Shown here one piece after another: positions 9,147-18,187 of a stretch of 64,000 bases of DNA. A model generated the notes under the pieces. That model made no database searches. It worked only from the letters and a program-made list of their open reading frames with translations, and was not told where the DNA came from. Each line of letters starts with the position of its first letter. The first letter of the stretch is position 1. The position numbers were made by a program, and so were the translations under genes. The DNA is from Flavobacterium sp. (GTDB lineage: Bacteria > Bacteroidota > Bacteroidia > Flavobacteriales > Flavobacteriaceae): positions 162,719 to 226,718 of the forward strand of contig NZ_JAGIAV010000003.1 of assembly GCF_017744675.1 (NCBI RefSeq), in the 5' to 3' direction.

Positions 9147-10005
9147 GGATAAACTTACTGTTTTACTGCTTAAATCCAAAAATAAATCTTTAAAATCGCA
9201 TTAAAAACAGCTAAACTTCTGCTGAAACAGATTGTCCTGCGATTGAGTCTTTTTAGATGAGGTCTGAGTGTCAGATTCTTCCTTTTAATATGATTTGTTC
9301 CGAAACGTTTAACAGAATGCATTTTCTCGTCAATCAGATATCTGTAGTTTTTAAGTCTGTCCGTAAATATCTTCTTAGCGTCAGATAATTTTAAAGTTTC
9401 CAAAACACGGTTAAGCGTTTTATTGGTTCGTTTGCCAACATTAAAACTAACCACATTTTTAGAATTCTTTTCCAAAGCATAAACCAGCCAGATATAATTT
9501 TTCTTGTGTCTGATATAAGTGCACAGTTCATCTACTTCGTAAGTTTTGCCTCTGCTGACAATTGGTCTTGTTATATTCCTCGCAATGCAGACAATTCTTT
9601 TCAATAAGGTTGTCGTTGATATTTTCAGTATTCTTGCCGTGCTCCTTATTCCCAAACCTTCTTTGGTCAACAGCACTATTTCCTGATTGATATCTCCTTT
9701 GTAAGCGTTATACCTATAGTTAATCTGCTGTCGTTTTTGACAAATAGTACATTTATAACGCTGATTACCGTTAGATTGAAATCCATTCTTTATGCATTTA
9801 CCATTGCAAAAATTACATTTTATTTTCATGACCTAATTTGAAACACTAAGGTAAGGCAAAAGCATTTTGAAGCTTTATTAAAAGACAAAAAACGAAAGAG
9901 ACGACCTACTGGCCGTCTCTTTTCTATTCAATAATTTAATTTTAATATTCTTTTTCAGTTAGTTACATGCGTATGTTATCAAAACACCTAATCTGTAACA
10001 CTACC
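9147..10005 (-). mobile_element. IS1-family element, copy 3
   Basis: It runs from GGATAAACTTACTG to the right end CCTAATCTGTAACACTACC (10005), matching copy 1 over the transposase, the hairpin with T-run (9896-9920) and the right end. The right end lies 10 bp from the stop codon of the next gene. Confidence 0.7.
9170..9829 (-). CDS. IS1-family transposase with a substituted catalytic Glu
   Basis: The 219-residue frame is open, with zinc-ribbon cysteines (CNFC, CTIC) and catalytic D100 and D157. The third acidic residue is replaced: the motif reads NHIKRKN (K182), where copies 1 and 2 have NHIERKN. Since the Glu belongs to the DDE triad of IS1 transposases, this copy is probably inactive although full-length. 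Confidence 0.88.
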   Translation of the reverse strand: MKIKCNFCNGKCIKNGFQSNGNQRYKCTICQKRQQINYRYNAYKGDINQEIVLLTKEGLGIRSTARILKISTTTLLKRIVCIARNITRPIVSRGKTYEVDELCTYIRHKKNYIWLVYALEKNSKNVVSFNVGKRTNKTLNRVLETLKLSDAKKIFTDRLKNYRYLIDEKMHSVKRFGTNHIKRKNLTLRPHLKRLNRRTICFSRSLAVFNAILKIYFWI

Positions 10006-10014
10006 AGACCTAGT

Positions 10015-10521
10015 CTACCATTCCTTTTTAACTTCAATGATATTTTTTACCAATAAGTTCGTTTCTTTTTGAAAAGCATCTTTAGCATTTTGATTTGGAT
10101 ATAAAAAAACAAATCTATTTAAGATATTATTAATTACGTAGACATATATGATACCTTTTATTTCATTATTATCACTATAAGTGAAAGAAACTTTAATTTT
10201 TCCATCTAAATCTTCTATTCCACCTATTTTTAAATCTCCTAAATCAAATAAAAAATTTTTATAGTTATCTATAGTAACTGAATCGATTGCTTGATTGGTC
10301 TTGTTTGACATTAAATACAAAAGATATTTAGGTTTTTCATCACTAATAAACTGATATGCATCAATATTCGCTAACTCTTCGTTTGTTGAATCAAAAAACT
10401 TAACAATCGTCTTCTCAGGTATTTTTACGTTATAAAATTTTGTATTCAGATTCTCCTGAGAGTAGATTTTGCAGTTTATTATACTAAACAAAACCACAAT
10501 GCCGACATAGAGTTTATTCAT
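10015..10521 (-). CDS. Exported protein downstream of Rhs tip 3, possible immunity factor
   Basis: This 168-residue protein has an N-terminal signal peptide (KLYVGIVVLFSIINCKIYSQ); the Cys could be lipidated, although the Ser-Gln that follows also fits signal peptidase I. The remainder is mixed alpha/beta with no recognised domain. Its start overlaps the preceding membrane-protein gene by 8 bp, so the two are probably co-translated. With that protein it forms a two-gene immunity set for the tip upstream. Confidence 0.62.
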   Translation of the reverse strand: MNKLYVGIVVLFSIINCKIYSQENLNTKFYNVKIPEKTIVKFFDSTNEELANIDAYQFISDEKPKYLLYLMSNKTNQAIDSVTIDNYKNFLFDLGDLKIGGIEDLDGKIKVSFTYSDNNEIKGIIYVYVINNILNRFVFLYPNQNAKDAFQKETNLLVKNIIEVKKEW

Positions 10522-10804
10522 AAAATACTCTTTTTAAAATTCTTATAATTAAATTACCAAAAATAAAATATAACCATACAAAAAAAGTTATAAGCAAAAC
10601 TACAAAAGGTATGAATAAAATTATAATCAAAATTCCTTCTAAACCATAAACCTGTTTATTATTAAAATTAACTGGAATTATTCCTGCAACATTTAAAGTT
10701 ATATGTAAAATAGCTAAAGGAAGATATCCAAATAAAAATGTTACAAATATTCTTTTGAATAAATCTTTGGGTAATACTGAATAATTTTCAATAATTTTTC
10801 TCAT
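10514..10804 (-). CDS. Two-TM membrane protein, candidate immunity to Rhs tip 3
   Basis: This 96-residue protein has two hydrophobic segments (IFVTFLFGYLPLAILHITL and a longer one from about residue 52 to 87). It starts 10 bp after the Rhs tip stop and overlaps the next gene. Small polytopic immunity proteins are typical partners of pore-forming or inner-membrane toxins, which would fit the unusual beta-rich tip. Not recognised beyond that. Confidence 0.62.
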   Translation of the reverse strand: MRKIIENYSVLPKDLFKRIFVTFLFGYLPLAILHITLNVAGIIPVNFNNKQVYGLEGILIIILFIPFVVLLITFFVWLYFIFGNLIIRILKRVFYE

Positions 10805-10814
10805 AATTTTCGTT

Positions 10815-11672
10815 TTAATTTGTACTAAAATAATTAGATATATAATCCTTCAAATAACTGGCACCAGCTTCAACCATTTTAGCAACTCCTTTCCCAGCAT
10901 TATAGAGATTTGCGCTTACACCTACCTTTGCACTTACACCTTCAGGTGTCGGTATTTTTACACTTGCGCCTAATGTTAATGAATTTGAAAGACTTAATTT
11001 ATTGTTTTTCCCCATAGTTGCCGTTCCAGAGGCTTTTGCTCCATCTGAACTTGTTTTCACATTTAATTTTTTATCGACTTCAAATTTTGAAGAACCAGTT
11101 GTGCCCTTTGCTTCAATTTTTGCATCTGAAAAAGAAGCGCTTAATTTTCCACTAGCACCTTCAATCTTTCCTTCAACTAAATTCTTATCACTAGTTTTTA
11201 AAGAGATTTCAGCTACCGCTAATTCTCCTTCTAGTTTTACTGGCCCAGCTGTTCCCTTTACTCCAAATGAATAACCCGCAGACCCACCTGCCTCATAGCT
11301 AAGAACATTACTCAATAGTTCTTTCCCTTCACTAAGTAAGCTCATAGTTTTTTCTGAGGGAGTAAAATTTTGCATCTCTCCACCAACAGGGCTAGTGTTT
11401 TTAGGAGAATTTCCTCCAAATGGAAATCCAGGACAGCATTCTCCAGAATTTTGACTCTCATGAGTATCAGCATACATTCCATCACGGTCTATGAAATAAA
11501 CGGGATTATCTAGCGCATAACTATATGGAGAAAATCTCCTGGATGTTTCTGCGACTGGGTCTAACTGCCAAAAACGTGGAGCAGTTGGGTCATAAAATCT
11601 TGCCCCATAGTCATAAACTCCGAGCCCAAGCTCGTCCTGCAGTTCCTTCCCATTGTACTTATACTTATAAGG
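10815..11672 (-). CDS. Orphan Rhs C-terminal module 3 (beta-repeat tip)
   Basis: The frame opens at [18 protein letters not shown] without a start codon. It has a variant core ([32 protein letters not shown]) and then about 215 residues. From about residue 115 the tip is a regular series of alternating polar/apolar strands ([49 protein letters not shown]), ending in a helix-like [20 protein letters not shown]. The pattern resembles a beta-barrel or pore-like domain. The function is unknown. The core differs more from the other four tips, so it came from another Rhs lineage. Confidence 0.78.
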   Translation of the reverse strand, partial: PYKYKYNGKELQDELGLGVYDYGARFYDPTAPRFWQLDPVAETSRRFSPYSYALDNPVYFIDRDGMYADTHESQNSGECCPGFPFGGNSPKNTSPVGGEMQNFTPSEKTMSLLSEGKELLSNVLSYEAGGSAGYSFGVKGTAGPVKLEGELAVAEISLKTSDKNLVEGKIEGASGKLSASFSDAKIEAKGTTGSSKFEVDKKLNVKTSSDGAKASGTATMGKNNKLSLSNSLTLGASVKIPTPEGVSAKVGVSANLYNAGKGVAKMVEAGASYLKDYISNYFSTN

Positions 11673-11831
11673 ATTTACAAAATTTCCCTTATAATATAAC
11701 TCTACATATTATCCATAAGATTTAAGAACGTATATCGAACTAAAATAAACGGATTCAAATTGAAATCCTAATTAAAAACAATAGATAAATTTTATATATT
11801 TGTATTTTTAAATAAATAAAAACTATTAATT

Positions 11832-12185
11832 ATGGTAAATAATTTTAATCCACAAATAGAAATTAAACAATTTTTACTTAGTCGTAAAAATGAGGTAATA
11901 TCAAAAAGACCATCTATTCATTATCTAGAAGCTTATGCGGACAAACTTTTAGATATTATAAATAGATGGAAAGCCCAAAGTAATGAAACAATTTTGCCAC
12001 TAACATTAATTGTGAGACAAATTTCTATATTCAAATCAGACCTTACAGGAGAGCTTGAACACGACTATGAAAAAGAAAATAAAAGATATAGACAAAAATG
12101 GCTCACACAAAAAGAGAAAATTGATTCAATAAAAAGAAAATTAATAACTGCTTATGAAAACAGAACGAACGAAATGCTTCAATAA
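11832..12185 (+). CDS. Hypothetical 117-residue protein
   Basis: This is a soluble, charged, mainly helical protein (EIKQFLLSRKNEVISKR, then a Lys/Glu-rich C-terminus likely to form a coiled coil from residue 70). It has no recognised domain. It lies on the plus strand and converges with the HEPN gene, 14 bp between stops, in the slot between the Rhs tip and the recombinase block of unit A. It could be a separate gene or an antisense-oriented partner of the three-gene cassette. I cannot decide. Confidence 0.6.
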   Translation: MVNNFNPQIEIKQFLLSRKNEVISKRPSIHYLEAYADKLLDIINRWKAQSNETILPLTLIVRQISIFKSDLTGELEHDYEKENKRYRQKWLTQKEKIDSIKRKLITAYENRTNEMLQ

Positions 12186-12199
12186 ATTAAGATTATGCA

Positions 12200-12994
12200 T
12201 CAGATTGAAGAATCATCACTTAAAACAGCATCGAAATAAAAATCTTGTCCACATGCACATTCTTCAATTAAATTCGGTTCATAAAAATTGATGAACATTT
12301 TTACGGATAGTATTGTTTTCTTAAATTCAAAATTTAATAAATCTCTATAAACTCCTTTGTATGCTGTATTTGTTTCTTCAACAGGTTTTAAATGAACTAT
12401 GTCATTTCTCAGCTTAACTAAACTGTCAATGCATTTATTGTACTTCTTATGTTTTCCTAATCTAAAATCAATACTTTTAATTTTTGGTATCGTATTATAA
12501 AGTTTATAAGAAACCGTTGGATGTATTGTGTTTCCAGTTTTATCTATAAAAAGATAATTGTCAGGAATTATTCGATTTGCAAAACTTTCAAGTGATGCTT
12601 GGAGATTGATTATGCAGTTAATAGCCAAATGAAAAAAACTACCAGAATGATTTAAATTTACTATTCTCCCTACCTTTCCTGCCTCAGATGATTCATTAAG
12701 CAATATTTTTTTATATTCTTCTAGCATGCCATAAGACATAACCGCATTAGAATAAAAAACTGTAATGGGATTAACCTCTGGAAGAATCAATTTTTTGTTT
12801 TGATAAACATAATCATAACCAAAAATGACTTTGTTCTCCAGCATCATCATAATATCATCTTCTGATATTTTTTTTGAATTTAAATACTCTTTGGCTTTCT
12901 TTTTACTTTCCTCTGGGATTATGAAATCATTTAATTCTGAAGGATGAAAATCAATCTTAATTTCTCTTGTTGGTTTTAACCGAATATGTCCCAT
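12200..12994 (-). CDS. HEPN-like protein with an RNxxxH motif
   Basis: This 264-residue protein does not belong to a family I can name, but residues 191-203 read SLVKLRNDIVHLK, the R-polar-x3-H motif (R196, N197, H201) of HEPN RNases, preceded by helices (SFFHLAINCIINLQASLESFANRI). HEPN proteins act as RNases in toxin-antitoxin and phage-defence systems. It is third in a same-strand set with the genes at 13007 and 14182 (12-bp gap to 13007). RNase activity is inferred from one motif. Confidence 0.68.
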   Translation of the reverse strand: MGHIRLKPTREIKIDFHPSELNDFIIPEESKKKAKEYLNSKKISEDDIMMMLENKVIFGYDYVYQNKKLILPEVNPITVFYSNAVMSYGMLEEYKKILLNESSEAGKVGRIVNLNHSGSFFHLAINCIINLQASLESFANRIIPDNYLFIDKTGNTIHPTVSYKLYNTIPKIKSIDFRLGKHKKYNKCIDSLVKLRNDIVHLKPVEETNTAYKGVYRDLLNFEFKKTILSVKMFINFYEPNLIEECACGQDFYFDAVLSDDSSI

Positions 12995-13006
12995 AATAAA
13001 AATTAC

Positions 13007-14125
13007 TTATTCTTCATTTACGTTATAAGGATGAAAATCCTGAATACTTCCATTTTTATCGATTACAAGTCTATAATAATGACCATCAATATAAATAGCT
13101 CTTTTGCCTAATCTCCTAAATGGAAGTTGTGGATTCTCTTTGAAATGAACTTGAATTTCATCATTGACACTTTCAACAACCATTCTTATTAAATGCTTAA
13201 TATCTTCCAGTTTATATTGAAATACAGTTTTATCACCTGAAAATCTTTCTCCAATCTGCGTTTCTGCAACATGTCTAGCATAAATATGAACAAATCTTTC
13301 GAAATTTAGATAAACAAGTTTATCACCAAATCCAATTACATCTTCATTAAATCCGTAACAACATTTTTTTAATTCATCGATTTCTGTTTTAAAATTACTG
13401 GATACATTTTTGATATTTTCACTAGACATTTGTATTTCTTTATCAATAATGTCCTTTTTATAAAAAATCTCTTCAACTTTTAACCTCATTAATTCTTGAA
13501 TTTGCTCCTCATTAATGGTTAATTCCTGAAATTTACAATCTAATTCAATATGTTTAACTTTTTTTAGAAAATCTTTATCTTTATTTAAGATTTCTAAATA
13601 ATCATCTGAATCCAATCCCATTTCCAGATGAGTTCTTAATCCCCAATATTCAATCTCTTGATAAGGTGAAAATTTTTTTCCTGCTTTGTAAAGTGAATTT
13701 AAAAATCCAAATCTCAATTGATTTAATTCTTGCCATCCATTAATTTTTGGAGATTTTAAAACAACTTGATTAGGAATTTCCTTAATTCCCTTTTGAACAA
13801 ATCTATTTGTTTTTGGCATATCAAAAGTTGAAATTCCTATTATACTACTAGATTGGATACCAAATCTATCTAAGAATTCTACATTTTCAGGTGAAAGTTT
13901 TTCTACTTCTGAAGGATTAAATTTAATTTTTGAATCTGTTCTAGAAACAGCTTCTCTTTTAAAAATTAATTCTAATTCTTTCCTTTCATCAAGAGTGTAT
14001 GAAAAAGTTCCCATAAGCTGTTTGCCAAAGCGACTAAATTCATCCGAATTTCTAGTAAACTCAATAATTACGAACGTATCGTATTGACCATACATTGCAT
14101 AAATTTCTTCAGTAGAAAAATTCAT
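13007..14125 (-). CDS. Hypothetical 372-residue protein, possible C-terminal nuclease domain
   Basis: No family is recognised with certainty. The N-terminal 250 residues are mixed and end in a coiled-coil-like stretch (EIQMSSENIKNVSSNFKTEI). Residues 270-368 contain ERFVHIYARHVAE (R284-H285), a helix rich in basic residues, and a terminal strand pair GKRAIYIDGHYYRLVID...IQDFHPYN. This arrangement resembles phage or polymorphic-toxin BECR-type nucleases, but the match is by eye. It sits between the Zn-ribbon gene and the HEPN gene, same strand, so a joint function is likely. Confidence 0.6.
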   Translation of the reverse strand: MNFSTEEIYAMYGQYDTFVIIEFTRNSDEFSRFGKQLMGTFSYTLDERKELELIFKREAVSRTDSKIKFNPSEVEKLSPENVEFLDRFGIQSSSIIGISTFDMPKTNRFVQKGIKEIPNQVVLKSPKINGWQELNQLRFGFLNSLYKAGKKFSPYQEIEYWGLRTHLEMGLDSDDYLEILNKDKDFLKKVKHIELDCKFQELTINEEQIQELMRLKVEEIFYKKDIIDKEIQMSSENIKNVSSNFKTEIDELKKCCYGFNEDVIGFGDKLVYLNFERFVHIYARHVAETQIGERFSGDKTVFQYKLEDIKHLIRMVVESVNDEIQVHFKENPQLPFRRLGKRAIYIDGHYYRLVIDKNGSIQDFHPYNVNEE

Positions 14126-14181
14126 AGCTCAATTATTTTTAAATATGTTTCTTCGTAATTTTCTGAATCTCTAATGAATAT

Positions 14182-14487
14182 TTATTCTTCAGGATGTTCA
14201 CCTAAATCATAGGAAAACCCATTTCTCAAAGTCCCTCCTGTAACATTAGTATCTTGATGGCTAAGTTGTCCTTGAGGATACTCCCAAACCTCACATTCAA
14301 TTTCAATTTGGTTATCGCAATTATTATTACCATCACAGTCAATTTCAGTTCCCCAACCACGAGCTCGCTCTTGTCCCTGCGCTCGTTCTTCTGTCTCTGT
14401 AATCTCAAATTCGGCTTCATCAGCACCAATATTGTGCACTTTACCACAAACATCACATTCTACTGAAAATGTTCCATTTACAATCAT
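14182..14487 (-). CDS. Small cysteine-rich (Zn-ribbon-like) protein
   Basis: This 101-residue acidic protein has C11-DV-C14 (ECDVCGKVH) and a second cluster C51, C57, C65, a likely zinc-binding fold. Between them is a Glu/Gln/Arg-rich stretch. It is the first gene of the three-gene set that ends with the HEPN gene (57-bp gap to the next). Small zinc-ribbon proteins often regulate or tether a partner enzyme; here that is inference. Confidence 0.62.
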   Translation of the reverse strand: MIVNGTFSVECDVCGKVHNIGADEAEFEITETEERAQGQERARGWGTEIDCDGNNNCDNQIEIECEVWEYPQGQLSHQDTNVTGGTLRNGFSYDLGEHPEE

Positions 14488-14597
14488 AATTACAGTTTTC
14501 TTTAATTTATAATAATTTTGATTCGAAAATTATCATAAAACCAAACGCTAAACAATACGTATTTATACTGGTTTTATAATGAAATAACCTTTAAATA

Positions 14598-15464
14598 TTA
14601 AATTGGAAAGAATTTATTAATCAACTCTCTTTGTTGTAAGCTGTCAACTTTAAGATACTTCTCAGTAGTTCCAGGCCACTTATGTCCCGCTAATGCCTGA
14701 ACCTGTTCCAAAGCCAGTTTCTGTTCATTTAACCAGTTGTATATAACGCTCATTCGAATAGTCTTTGGGTTGAGGTTCTTATCTGGGAATAATGGTTTTA
14801 ACGGCTCAATCATGGCATGGATGCTGTTTACTGCAATGGATTTTCCGAGCTTGGTAATGATTAATTTATCTGTCGTGCTTCTGAGCATAAGCGGTCTTAT
14901 TTCGTTAATGTATTTTGAGAATAATATTATTTGTTTAGAGAGCAGTTCCAGTTTTCTATTCTTCAAATTACGGGATGCTTTGATATAGATTGTTCCCGCA
15001 TCCAAATCGACATCCTTAACGGTCAACCTTATAATTTCGTCACTTGTCAGACCTTGGTAAATCAAGAGACTTAATAAAACGGTGTTTCTAGTATCCAGAT
15101 TCTGATAACGGTTCTCACGGGTCATGAGCAGTTGCAGTTCTTCCGAGCTGAACAAATCCTGAACCTGAATCGCCTGATTGCTGTTAACCTTGATATTCAA
15201 CCGCTTGCATGGATGGTCTGTTCTGTATCCGCTCATAACCAGATAATCATAATATTTTTTGATAGCTGATAGAATTACAACCCTATATTTTCTGTTAGGC
15301 TGTTGCTCTGCGATTTCTTCCATATACTCAACGATATTATTAAACTTGTATCGTTTGGCTTTCGGGTTCATCTTTAGAAAGTGATTGATAGCAAACAGAT
15401 AGCTTTTTACGGTCTGTGCGCTGTAATCTTGTATCAGGAAATTTTCTAGTGTTAATTTGGTCAT
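14598..15464 (-). CDS. Degenerate tyrosine recombinase, unit A (Rec1)
   Basis: This 288-residue integrase-fold protein has a SAM-like core-binding N-terminus. In the catalytic domain the first Arg is replaced (YQGLTSDEIIRL, T140) and the His of HxxR is replaced (K234-TI-R237). R237, H261 (LAGHKWPGTT) and Tyr270 remain. The same two losses occur in the unit B and C copies, so they are conserved rather than random decay. It follows the canonical recombinase by 12 bp in one transcript. It may be a structural or regulatory partner in a heteromeric recombinase. Confidence 0.88.
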   Translation of the reverse strand: MTKLTLENFLIQDYSAQTVKSYLFAINHFLKMNPKAKRYKFNNIVEYMEEIAEQQPNRKYRVVILSAIKKYYDYLVMSGYRTDHPCKRLNIKVNSNQAIQVQDLFSSEELQLLMTRENRYQNLDTRNTVLLSLLIYQGLTSDEIIRLTVKDVDLDAGTIYIKASRNLKNRKLELLSKQIILFSKYINEIRPLMLRSTTDKLIITKLGKSIAVNSIHAMIEPLKPLFPDKNLNPKTIRMSVIYNWLNEQKLALEQVQALAGHKWPGTTEKYLKVDSLQQRELINKFFPI

Positions 15465-15476
15465 GGATTGGTGTAT

Positions 15477-16394
15477 TTAAAACGTTATTCTTGGTATTAG
15501 TTTCTTGTTTTGGATGGCGTAGATGTAGGTCGTATTGATTTCTAGGTGTCCCAAGAAACCACGTATAAAGTCAATTCCTGCGTTGTTTTCCATTAAATGG
15601 TGCGCAATGCTGTGGCGCAGGCAGTGAAGCGTTATGCCTCTCTGAATCATCTCATATTTGCTGGTCTGCTCAATCATTTTTTTTAATGTTTTGTTGAGGT
15701 ATTCTCCTGTCATCCTTCTGCCGTTATCATAGATAAAAAAAGCATCCTCAATATGATTTTTACCCAGTAGCTTCTGATGTCTCTGTTCAATGACATATTT
15801 CTTCAAATGCTCCAAAACCATATTGCTCATAGGCACTTCACGTCTTTTGCTTCCCTTGCCAGAACGTACTATAAGCATCCCGATTGAGAACTGGACATCC
15901 ATAACATTTAAGGCTTCAATTTCAGACCTTCTGAGCCCGCATCCGTAAGCAACCGATAATAAAGCCCTCTCCAAATCATTTTCACAGTACTGGTAAACAA
16001 TTTTGATTTCATCGACCGTGAGCGTATTTCTGGATTTTCCGCTGTCATCGGAATAGCTTGGAATATAATAGTCTCTTTCAATCTGTTTGTTTTCCAATAG
16101 ATTTCCCATAAACACCCCTAAAACATAAAGATGGAATTTGATGGTCTTACCGCTGAGTGTACCGCTTCCTAATTTCTTTGGTCTTGAGATTAGATATTCC
16201 AGATAATTCACGAACTCTCTGCTTGTCACATCCTTTATTTTGGCAATTCCAGATTCTTCCAGCCAGATAAGAAATTCCGATACTGCATTCTGGTACATTG
16301 TGCCTTTTCCCTGTTTATAATTCTTAACTTTCACGTAGCTTTCAAAATCTTTAATCAGGTCTTGAAATGCTGGCGTATCTATTGCTTTTTTCAT
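15477..16394 (-). CDS. Canonical tyrosine recombinase, unit A (Rec2)
   Basis: This 305-residue XerC/D-type integrase has the full catalytic set: R155 (GCGLRRSEI), K180 in the beta-hairpin (RSGKGSKRR), H257 and R260 (LHCLRHS), H283 (GHLEINTT) and Tyr292. The N-terminal SAM-like domain covers about residues 8-105. It is the third gene of the four-gene block and reads into Rec1. It probably does the strand cleavage for integration or excision of unit A. Confidence 0.95.
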   Translation of the reverse strand: MKKAIDTPAFQDLIKDFESYVKVKNYKQGKGTMYQNAVSEFLIWLEESGIAKIKDVTSREFVNYLEYLISRPKKLGSGTLSGKTIKFHLYVLGVFMGNLLENKQIERDYYIPSYSDDSGKSRNTLTVDEIKIVYQYCENDLERALLSVAYGCGLRRSEIEALNVMDVQFSIGMLIVRSGKGSKRREVPMSNMVLEHLKKYVIEQRHQKLLGKNHIEDAFFIYDNGRRMTGEYLNKTLKKMIEQTSKYEMIQRGITLHCLRHSIAHHLMENNAGIDFIRGFLGHLEINTTYIYAIQNKKLIPRITF

Positions 16395-16453
16395 CTCTTT
16401 TCTGTTTTTTAATCATCATTTCAAAATCTTGCTTACGCGCATTTCCCTAAACT

Positions 16454-16500
16454 GCGAACGCCAGCGTTATATTGGCAGTGTTTTCAGGGCTTGACGTGTT
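16454..16500. repeat. Degenerate copy of the conserved inter-gene hairpin (unit A)
   Basis: Between the ATPase and Rec2 genes lies GAACGCCAGCGTTATATTGG followed by CAGTGTTTTCAGGGC. This aligns with the corresponding spacers of units B and C but keeps fewer GGAAC/GTTCC heptamers. See the unit B and C entries. Confidence 0.5.
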
Positions 16501-16512
16501 CTTTTCACTGGA

Positions 16513-18183
16513 TTACAATGCATCAAGCTGTCTATTGAGGTCTTCTTTGATTTTTGCTTTAATCTTTTCCATATTGTCCCAATAGCTGATTATGTACCTA
16601 AACCCTCTGTTTACATTCCCCTCAATTGCTTGGATGTATTCCAGTTCCTGCAAAAGCTGGATATACTTAAAAGCCGATGTTTTGCTGATATTGAGTGCCT
16701 GACGAACTTCTCTGGTCGTGAAACGATACGTTGTTCCATCGGACTGGCTCTTGATAAATCCTTTAAGATTCTCAAAAAACTGTCTGGTGCTTTTATCGAG
16801 TTCATCCACCTTAATAATGATGGAGCTAAAGAATATATCCACGGCTTTCTGCACATCTTCTTTGGTCGCTAATAATCTTCCTTTATCATCGGTTTTTCTC
16901 TGGTATTGATGCAGGATTGTTATCTGCGAGACAAAGTTTTGAAACTGGCTGTTTAATCTTCTGAGCATTTTAGCCTCAAGAGGCAACATAAGCTTATCCG
17001 CATAAGGATTAACCACATGATAGGATTTCAGCACACGAATCGAATTTCTTAGGAGCTGTTTTGCTTCTTCTTCTTTTTCATCATTGGACAGTCCTGCATT
17101 TTTCTTGTTCTGGAGTCTTATAATCCTAAGGGTTTGAGCTTGGCTCTCATCAACGCCCAAAACTACAGAACGGCTCATATTGTCATAATAAACCTCTGCT
17201 TTGGTCGTGGCGGTAAGGCTGGCAAAATGCGCACTAACCAGCTTTATTTTCCCTCTGGTATTGCCAAACATATCTTTGACCACAGTGGAACTGCTGAGCA
17301 TTTTAGCGGACTGCATTTCCCTGAAAGCAAACTGCGCTTCTTCCTCCAGACCATCAAAATCCTGAATCAGTATCAGTTTATTGGTAAGTTCCTTGTCCTT
17401 GTAATGGTATAATGATTTGCTGGTAATTCTGGTCATGTTCATTACATCTTCCTGAGGCACGCATTGGGCTATCCCATTGATGAGGTGGCTTTTTCCCTCT
17501 CCGCTTGAACCTTGTATAAGCCCGTGCATCAGGTACGGCATTTTATAGCTCGAAGCCAGAATAAAAAGAAGCAGTCTGTTGTCTTCTTCCCCTACGATAC
17601 CGCTTTGCTCCAGCAGTTTATCGATGCTCTCAAATAACGATGCATTAGAGAGGAATTCCACTGCTTTTTCGCCTGCTTGGGGTGTCAGCTCTTTTTCGGA
17701 ATAAAGGTCTGTTATAGGGTTTAATTCAGCCTCAAACAATGATTCACGATACTGCTCCAATAAATCCGTCAATTGGATAATATCGGCTTGCAGGGAATGA
17801 TATTCAAAGCCCTGTTTTTCCGACAGCTCGGTACACTGGGTCTGAACATTCACAAAATCGAACAAATCAATTTTCAATCGGTGTTTTCTCTGGGTTGCTT
17901 TTTCCTGAATCTGGAGCGAAATCCTGAGATTGCCTAAATCCATAGGCAGATTACCGATAACAAAAAAAGTACCTGTTATTCCTTTGTAGCTGATTTTATA
18001 GTCATTAAGAATTTCCAGACTTGGAGTTATCTTCTCCTTTATCGGATTTTTTAAAAGTTCCAGAATGCCGTCTGCTCCGTAATTCATCCACATGTCATTC
18101 AAGCTGTGCCCGTCTGGAAGCTGGATGGTATTTACTGGCAATTCTGGTCTTATATTTTGTATCTGCGTTTTTATAGATTGCAT
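16513..18183 (-). CDS. P-loop ATPase with C-terminal winged helix, unit A
   Basis: This 556-residue protein begins with a segment (LPDGHSLNDMWMNYGADGI) like the end of a Toprim primase domain. A P-loop follows at residues 225-232 (GSSGEGKS, K231) with a Walker B-like LILIQDFDG near D275. The last about 80 residues look like a winged-helix domain (FTTREVRQALNISKTSAF). With the preceding 187-residue gene it looks like a split primase-helicase. All three units keep exactly 556 residues. A DNA-processing role during element transfer or replication is inferred. Confidence 0.82.
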   Translation of the reverse strand: MQSIKTQIQNIRPELPVNTIQLPDGHSLNDMWMNYGADGILELLKNPIKEKITPSLEILNDYKISYKGITGTFFVIGNLPMDLGNLRISLQIQEKATQRKHRLKIDLFDFVNVQTQCTELSEKQGFEYHSLQADIIQLTDLLEQYRESLFEAELNPITDLYSEKELTPQAGEKAVEFLSNASLFESIDKLLEQSGIVGEEDNRLLLFILASSYKMPYLMHGLIQGSSGEGKSHLINGIAQCVPQEDVMNMTRITSKSLYHYKDKELTNKLILIQDFDGLEEEAQFAFREMQSAKMLSSSTVVKDMFGNTRGKIKLVSAHFASLTATTKAEVYYDNMSRSVVLGVDESQAQTLRIIRLQNKKNAGLSNDEKEEEAKQLLRNSIRVLKSYHVVNPYADKLMLPLEAKMLRRLNSQFQNFVSQITILHQYQRKTDDKGRLLATKEDVQKAVDIFFSSIIIKVDELDKSTRQFFENLKGFIKSQSDGTTYRFTTREVRQALNISKTSAFKYIQLLQELEYIQAIEGNVNRGFRYIISYWDNMEKIKAKIKEDLNRQLDAL

Positions 18184-18187
18184 ATTC

